Assembly: GCA_905116865.2 (NCBI GenBank)
Contig: CAJHNH020006924.1
Location: 125,001 to 189,000 of the forward strand
From: Candidula unifasciata
Taxonomy: Eukaryota; Mollusca; Gastropoda; Stylommatophora; Geomitridae
DNA: 64,000 bases
Reading direction: 5' to 3'
Shown: positions 35,301-44,300 of the stretch, piece by piece
Layout of the letters: every line of letters starts with the position of its first letter
How positions within the stretch are numbered: position 1 is the stretch's first letter
The notes under the pieces: model-generated
Database searches by the model: none
What the model was told of the DNA's origin: nothing
Seen by the model: the letters and a program-made list of their open reading frames with translations, nothing else
Made by a program: the position numbers and the translations under genes

Positions 35301-38300
35301 TACTAATAATTAGTAAAAGTGTAAATAATTTCTGCCTACTAGTGAGGTGCTATGAGCATAGATAATTTCCACCTAATAAAGAGTGCTATAAGTGTAAATC
35401 ATTTCTACTTAATGACAACTTACTGCTAGGGAAATCCTTCATAATAAAAGTGGAATCAAGCTATGTTTGTTATGACAGAATTGGTATTATTTTAAGATGG
35501 TCACTAATAAGGCTTTTCATTCAACACTGATTGATCCCTATCTAGGAAAGTACTATAGATTCACTTCAATCACACTGCTCATGGCTGATTTACAAAGTGT
35601 GCATTTGATACAAGGCATACTACTACAATTCAAGAGGGGTGAAAACATTTACTACAACATCTGGACAACTACTAGTCTCAACAGTTATAAGAAGAAATGA
35701 GCAGAGAATCGCTGAACAGGCACTAAAGTGGAAAATAAAGGGATTAAGTAGCAAGGATGCCCAGACAATTGGCCATATTTATGGTCTGCCTATATTGCGG
35801 CCTCTGGCAAAAACCAGAGTACGGCCTCAAATAAAGAAAAATTTCATTCTAAAAAAGAAAAAAGAAACCCTAAAACAAACACTGATGAGAGCAGCAAAAG
35901 GTACTGAACTGGATTCCATCCATAGTATTGAACTGACTGCACAGGTCAGAAAAGAATGGAGGAATAGAGTATGAGCCCTATGTGACATATAATGACACAA
36001 CAGGATAATAAATATTTCCATAAACTGAAATACCCTGCTAGCCATGTGGGTGCAAATTGCTTGTATTATAATCCTTGCATGCAGCATCATTATTTTATCC
36101 TATAAACTGACGTGGATTGTCACAAAGGAAGCATCAGCAATCCCCACCATACTTTCCTCAGCAATATGTACAAGTTTACAATGCTGCACCTTTTCTATTT
36201 TTCAATGCTATCAAACCAGGATTTATTCTTTCTGCTTCTTTTTCTCTCAAATGTTCTCTGCAGAAAGACCTTCGTAGAATCATCATGACACACCCAAACC
36301 AGACAAACTTTTGTTGTTTCAAGTCATCCATCTCCTGGATCTTCATCTTGCAAAAACAGATAAAACTGTGTCTACATGATTCAAAGAGTTGTGCTGCCAG
36401 TATTAAAAATCAGATAGAACTGCAATTATTCTAAGAAAAATAAATAAACTTGTCACCTTGAAAGCAGAATAGTTAAAGGCAGACCCAACCCATAAACTAT
36501 TTGAAATTGCATGCACTAGGCTACAAATGTTACACTAGACTAACTGACTTCCATAAGATACAAGAAAGAGGAAATCATCAAGTGATTTAAATCACATACA
36601 ACAATCTTAAATAATTCAAAGATTACTCTATAGTCAATGACATGTTTCATACCTTGAACACTCACATCCTTTTCAGTAGATGAAGAATCTGTAAATAAAA
36701 ACTACATTTCAAAGTTTTATATTCTATGGTTTATCCCATACTGATTTAAAACATGAAACTTATCTAAATTTTTAAGGATTTAAAACAGATACTGATGAAC
36801 AATGCAACTATCCAGGGAAGGGAGACCTCTGCCAGTCCCAGTGCAGACTGAACATCAGATACATTCTCAAAGAAAGTATGATATAGGCTGAGCTGATCTT
36901 ACTTGCTAATCTGAAGAAAACAAATGCTGTTTATATGAACTGCAGACTTTCGCTGCTAACAATGTTTACCATGTGGCAGACTAGCTAGCTGGAATATTCT
37001 ATGCAGTTCTGAAGGAAACAAGTGACTAGATGACATAATAAATGTAGGAGTATGCTGGGTTAAGATATGTTTTTTTATTACTAATTTTTGCTGGTAAATC
37101 ACAGTGTCCAAGATAAGTAAAAATTGTAAGTATGTATGAAGTAAACAATACTTCAATTGCTAACGCTGCCATAGAAGCATGGTTGTTAGAATTTCCCTTA
37201 TGTTAAGTACTGGGACAATAAGGGATGGTTACAGGCATCTTTTCTTACCACTGCTTCTTCTTACACATTCATGTTTCCCGTTTTACTTTTCTGACATGAG
37301 AAAATTAATGCCCAGTAAAGCTAAGAGAAACTTAAATGATGTTTCTGACATGAGAAAATTAATGCCCAGTAAAGCTAAGAGAAACTTGAATGATGTTTCT
37401 GACATTCTAACATTTAAAAACAAATGTCCAGAAAGCTGCTGAATGTCAACGATTTACATTATTTTATCAACAGAACTTATAAAATCAAAGCATTGCCTTG
37501 TAATAAAATGTGAATGTATTTGTTAGATGTTTTATTCCACATTGGAACATACGTAGGATGCGAGATGTTCACAATAATAAATACTGCTGTGAAAATTATT
37601 AACATGAAATGGAAAAAAAAAAAATGATAAGATAAATACAAACATCAAAACCTCAAGAGAAAAACAAAAATGTAACAGAACTACTGCTGCAACTGTAAAT
37701 CAGTAAAGAGAAAAAAAAAGACCTGGGAAATGTAAACATAAATCTTCTACTCGCACAATATCAGAAGTCTGACAATGCTGTGCGTGAACTAACTCTGGTG
37801 CTGTGGAGCAATCAAGAATTCAAACATTAGGGAAGGCAACATTTGGATAGCTAACAATACAACTTGCCTGGCAGTACTTTAACCTCGCCAGTATAGGTAC
37901 CTACCAGCTCTAAATTTACATTAATGGAATGCAGCTGCATTTTTTTTTTAAATGAATGCATCTAATTAAGTAGAAATGACTAGCTGAAAATCCACAAAGA
38001 GACAACAGGAGAAAGATAAACACATGATTTTAACAGGGATCCGGCTTTTCTTTTCTTTTTCTCAACTGTTTGGTGAAGGGTATTTTTGAATAATTAAAAC
38101 ACTTTAGGTCAAAGGTAGTTTTTCTATGACTGGTTATTTTTTACATATTACTTAAAAACAAATGCAACAATCAACGCCATGTGGCGCTGGTCACTATATA
38201 TATGCACATTCTTCTGCCTCATGTACGTCAGTTATTTCTGAAATACACGTTCCTTCAAGGAGAGATGTCAGACTGTCCAATGTTCCCTCTCTTAATCTCT

Positions 38301-41300
38301 AACTTTCTTGCGGTCACGATGTACTCCAGTTCTTATGTCTCTAAAGAACATGGATCTTCTACTTCTGATGTGGGTGAAGTGCAAAAACTATGACAAGGTA
38401 AAAACTTTTAAGATCTCAGTTCTATAATAAACAAAATATATGAATAATTTGCTGCATATAAAGTACACTTCATCTTTAACTTAACAATAACATGAGCACT
38501 TAGAGGATATATTTACTTTTATTTTGTTTCACAAATACATTGATCTGCCTCCAATATCCAACCCCTCTCTCCCCCGATAATAATTTACCTATTATATTGA
38601 ATCCTTTCTCAACAGCTGTGTCCTTTTTATCATCTGTTGAAATCTGGGAAATTCAAATTAGAGGAATTATTTCTAAAAAACAGAAATTCATCATTGTCAT
38701 GAATTCTTGAAGTCAATTGTAGGTTATACCATGACACCAGTTTCTAAAGGACAAAGGAGAATTATAATATCATCATAGCTAAAAAAAAAAAAAAGTTTCT
38801 TCACAATTAACCCAATACATTTAATGATCAGTTTTATGTCAAGCTATGTCAGGTTGGTTGTTCAGTCTAAGAATAGCAGGAAGATTCTAAATACACCTCC
38901 ACAGCCCTTCCACCCACACACACCCCCCCCCCCCCCAATTCTACATTTGTTATTTGCTTTTAAACTTCTTCGGAAGATTATTTTCACATATGGGTACTTG
39001 AAATCATCCTTATTTAGCTTTACTTGTCACATACTTTTCTCTAGAGATGCTGCTAATCTGGCATTGTTACAAATCGCTCAGAAGCCACCAAACCAGCATT
39101 GCTGCACTGGCCTGTTAATGGCACTGGCTATGTTTGCACCTGTGTAGTGTTTTTTGAGGGCTGGAAATATTTTACTTAAAACAACAACAAAAAACAGCAT
39201 TGAGTTAATTTTGTAAAAAAAAAAAAAAATTTTTTTTTTAGCCATGAAGATGTTGTAATTCTCTTACAGCCTTAAGAAACTGGGATCATGGTATAACCCA
39301 CAATATTAATTATTTTTCTGGCCAAGGGAATGTAGTCCTTTAAATCTAACAAATTAACAAATTATAAAGATAATTTAAATGCAAATGCTGCTGCAGAATC
39401 ATTAATTGATAAGGTGTCAAACTGTCTAGATTAAGAGATTATCAGATGTGGTAAACAGTGAATGTCATATTACAAATCTGTGTACAACCTGAAGTCTATT
39501 TAGTCGGGGAAAGGGGGGGGGGGGGGGGGGGGAACTTTCCCCAGCTAAAGAATGAATGCACACTGCAGTGTCAGAAAGCCAGTATGTGATTGTGGTACTG
39601 TGAAGCTGGCTAGTTCTAATTCTTGTACAAATTAAAAAATTTTTATATAATTATAATAACACTAGCTAACAATACACATACAATTTAAAAATAACAGAGT
39701 GCTGTGTGGTGCCGAGGCACAGAGTCTGCCATGAGTGCTTGAGGTTCCGGGTTTAACCCCCGATAAGGGCTGGGATTTTTTCTCGTGGACTTGGACTTCT
39801 AGTAATTCCCCCTGGTCTCTGGGTAGTGAGATCGTATGCCCGTGTGCATTGCTGCACACGTAAAAAAAAAAATCCCTTGGCAGTTGGAAATTGAAAAGAG
39901 TAGCCTAATGACAACATTCTGAGTTAAAAGTCGACCCAAAGTATTTCAGGATCCTCGCCTTTTCTACAGAGCCTGTGCACTGTGCTGAGCTTCTTCAGAC
40001 TTAGACTTGAGTTAGAAGAAGAAAGGAGCACTTATGGGCTACTATCCATCTGCCATGATTTTAATCTGTTGTTCAAACCTCAAACCTATAAAAATAACTT
40101 GGAACCAAACAATTCTCACAATGGGTATTGGTGGCCCTTCAAATGAAGCAGGTATTTCTGGTATCTGTTTTCTGAAATAAAGTGTTTGTAAAACAGTCAT
40201 TTGATTAATCAAAAATCCACTGAAAACTGCCAATAATTACACAATATTAACTGATATAAGTAAAGTACATATGATCAATAATCAAGTCATATAAATACAA
40301 TGGTAAACACTGCGATAAAGGTGTGAAGGATTAGTCATTGAGTAACCAGTTCTCTTCCTAACCACCTTTACTTCCTAAGCCTATTTACAACAATTTATGG
40401 TGATTATTTTGGAAAGATCATCCATACAAACTGACTACAGAAGGAAACTCCATGACAGAGCTTTATATAAAAACTCCACAGGGGGAGCATGCATGGGAGG
40501 AGTCTACCTATCTTTATACATTATACCATCACAGCTTTATCAACTACTACACATTATATGAGGCGTGTTTTTTAAGTAAGTCCCTTTTTGACCGTACCGA
40601 CAAACACTGATGAAAAATATAAATGTGCATATGCAGTATGTTTATGTGTTTCATGAGCTACCTATGTGCTATTTTTTCACTGTAGAAATCTTGTTAGATG
40701 CTGCAGTGAGTGATTTAAAATGAATGCACAAATAAAAAATTCAGGAAAATCATTGTTCCACAATTTCTGCATTGGCTGTTGAATTTTTGGAAGTTTCACA
40801 TTTACTGATTTACGACACTGTGACAAGAATCCTTGGATAAAAACAACTGTAGGCGAAATGGGTACCAAAAATGTTAACCAATGAACACAAGCAGAAACGC
40901 CTTGCTTCGGCTAACAAATTTTGCAGCGCTCTCAAAATGAAGGAGAGGAATTTTTGGGGCACATTGTTACTGGAGATGAGACCTGGATTTCCTACACAAA
41001 CATCAAATCAAAGCAACAGTCGATGCAATGGCAACACTCATGGTCCCCGAAAACAAAGAGGTTTAAGCAAGCATCTTCTGTCAAAAAAGATCATGGCAAC
41101 TTTTTTCTGGAACAAAAAAGGGGTCTAGTTTGATTTTCTTAAACCTGAAAAGACAGTTAATGCCAAAGCTTATTCTGACACTCTGATAAAACTTAGATGT
41201 GCCATCCAAAACAAAAGATGTGGGTTGCTGTCCTCTGGAATTGTGCTTTTGCATGATAATGCTTGACCTTACTTCGCAGATGGAAACTGTAAAATTGTTG

Positions 41301-44300
41301 ACCACCCGCCCTACAGCCCCAATCTGGCGCCAAGTGATTACCACCTTTTCATGCACCTCAAGAAGTGGCTGGCATCCCAGTGGTTTCAAACTAATGATGA
41401 ACTGCAGACGTGCATTAATGAATGGTTCAAGACACTGGTGGCAGACTTCTATGATACTGGAATTAAAAACCTGGTGCCACAATTCCAAAAATGTGTTGAA
41501 GTTAATGGTGACTATGTTGAGAAATAATTTAAATGTGTGCTTCACTTTTTGCTGCAAAAAATCACTTTTATATATGATGATTTTTTATTTTATACCAGGA
41601 CTTACTTAATAAACACGCCTCGTATCATTACAGCTCTATGAACTACTTATACATTTTACCATCACAGCTCTAAAAACTACTATACATTATACCATCACAG
41701 CTTTATGAACTATACATTATACAATCACAGCTCTATGAACTACTATTCATTATACAATCACAGCTCTATGAACTTACTATACATTATACCATCACAGCTC
41801 TATGAACTACTACTATACATCAAATTCACTCTCCTTCAGAATAAATGGCATTTTTTATTTTTAAAGAATGCCAGAATAACATAACATTAAAAAAAGCAAT
41901 GAATTATTTCAATTTAATCTGAATACAAATTTCAACTGTAAACATACCTGGTTGGAGGAGTTTCAGTATCACTTTCTGGCAATATGACTTCTAGCAATTC
42001 TTTAACATATGGTATATTAGCCTGTAGCTGCTGACGAAAGTTTGGGTCATACCACACATAGCCCAACAGACTGCCCGCAGTTGCTGGCAAACCAAATCCA
42101 AGAATTTTAAGATACCTTAAAGTATTTCTGTGGAAATTTAAGTATATAGTTATTTAATGTCTTGAAACTCCTTAGGTCAATAACAGCTAAAATGTATATA
42201 AATGGGGGGGGGGGGGGGGGGGCGCGATAAAGGGCACACTAAAACATTAACAAAGTAAATCAAAAAGAATAAAGTTGAACTGATTGGCATTATAAGAACA
42301 TATCATAGGTGACAGAAAGAACTACTGTTGTGACAGCCTCCGTCAGCACAGAAAAACAATAACATTAACAGTAAAACATTTCCCAAGGTATGACAAGGAA
42401 GCAATTTAATATTAAGCCAGTTATAAATACAACTGCACACACTTCTAGATTTAAAAAAAAAAAGCTAAATAAATTTCCCTTTGTTTGATGAGCTATAGGG
42501 AAAAAGATGAATTTAAAAAAATAAAAAACAAGCATTTCTGAAAGAAGAGACTGCACTGATTTGTTGAGTAAATATTTACATACATCTGTGAAGCACATAC
42601 ATGTGTGTGCACACACACATACATGGACAGAATGTGAAAGTGAAGGGAGAAAGAGACAGAAAGGTGTGTAAGTGTGTACGTTTGTGGAGACACAGATTTC
42701 TGTCATGCTTTGCAAATTATTTCACTCATGACCAACATGATCATAATCATCAAATGCCTTGCCAACTGGCCTCTTCACAAGCTGCGATCCTGAACAGCAT
42801 GTATCAGTTTAGGTGTTGACACCGCTCCGTGCCATGACAAAAGGCTGTCTTCTCGTGTTGCCTTCCTCTGTCCCTTTTGCCACAGATCTTTCCAGTGGTC
42901 ACTACATGTTCCAGTTTCCTTCATCTCATAACATGGCCAGAAACAAAATGACGATTTGTCTCTTACTCATGTTTGCGATAAGTAGAATTAAAGCCCTCAC
43001 TTCTTTCAAAACAACTGGGTTGTTCTTTTTTTACTGTCCAAGGAATACTAAGGTAACACCACATCTCTAAGGCCTCAAGAAACTATTTGTTTATTAACTG
43101 TCAAGGATTTAAAGCCATATGTTAAAACTGGCTCTATGCATGAGAGAATTTTTTAACTTATCAGTAGATTTTTTTAAACTATCCCATAATCTATAATCTT
43201 TTAATCAGCAGGTACTCAAACTGTAACAATTACATTCTGACAGTCTGCTGCTCCAATTGAATGTTGAAAAAAGAATCAAATCATTGTACTCAGTACACCC
43301 CCATAAGTGCTGTGTTCCCATCTTCAGCAGCAAGCGAAAAGTTTAAATTCCGATGGAACCAGTAACTGTCCAGTTGTATATCATTCTAGCCTTTTCCCTG
43401 AGTGTCGAACGTCAGCCAGATCCCTTTGTAACTCCTCGCAGTGCCTCAGACGGTAATGATCTATTTGTTCCTCAGCACTGTTCACTGCTCCCAAAGGGCC
43501 CTTACAAAATCCAGCTTTCATACATCAGTTCACAACCAAGTGGTGCAGAACTGACCAGTCTATCTGTCTGCTCATGGCATGACCTGGAGAAAATATCCAA
43601 AGGATGCTAACTACCCGGGGCCTCTGAAGTGATGCTTGCCACTCTGCATGGAGCATGCCTGTCTCCACCTTTCTCGACATGCTCTGTGAGTCAGTTTAAA
43701 TGACGACATGTGTCTACAATGTTCCAGTGATGTAACCACTTCTGAGAAAAGCTCTGGTTCAGCAGAGAGATAGTTTTATAAAATATTAATAAAGTATACA
43801 AACAATCATCTTACGATTTGGCTGGAGACTTTGGCATTGGCAGAGGAGCAGGGGTTGTTGTTAGCTGTTTAATTGCATTTATAAAATGCCACCCCTGTGA
43901 AAAGACAGATGGTTACTCTGTAACACATATTAGTGAGATACTTTAGCAATGGAACATTGGGTTTAGTTTATGGGTTTCTTCTCTTCTGTCCATCTTTAAA
44001 TGAAGTTTAATGTTTGGTTACAGTTTGGCTGTGATATTTGAATCATGTAGTCCAACACATCCAACACATATGGCTGTGAGTCCTGGACAATTGGTAGGCA
44101 GGCCAAACAATTTTTTGAGGCCTCCGAGATGTGGTTTTACAGAAGAATGCTTAAAATACCTTGGACAGCCAAAAAGAGCAGCCTAGAGGTTTTGAAAGAG
44201 GCGGGAGCCCAAAGACAACTAATCACAGACATCAGAAAAAGACAAGTCATCATTTTTTGGCTATGTAATGGGAAGAGGAAAAATTGAACATATGGTGTCC

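Noticed and set aside
35639..35974. 111-aa basic ORF in a MIC60 intron
   Set aside because: No motif, antisense to the host gene, low-complexity lysine runs; likely chance.
42365..42715. 116-aa ORF with Cys/His residues antisense in intron 2
   Set aside because: Frame spans a CA-repeat (VCVCAHTCMC) and shows no splice or motif support.
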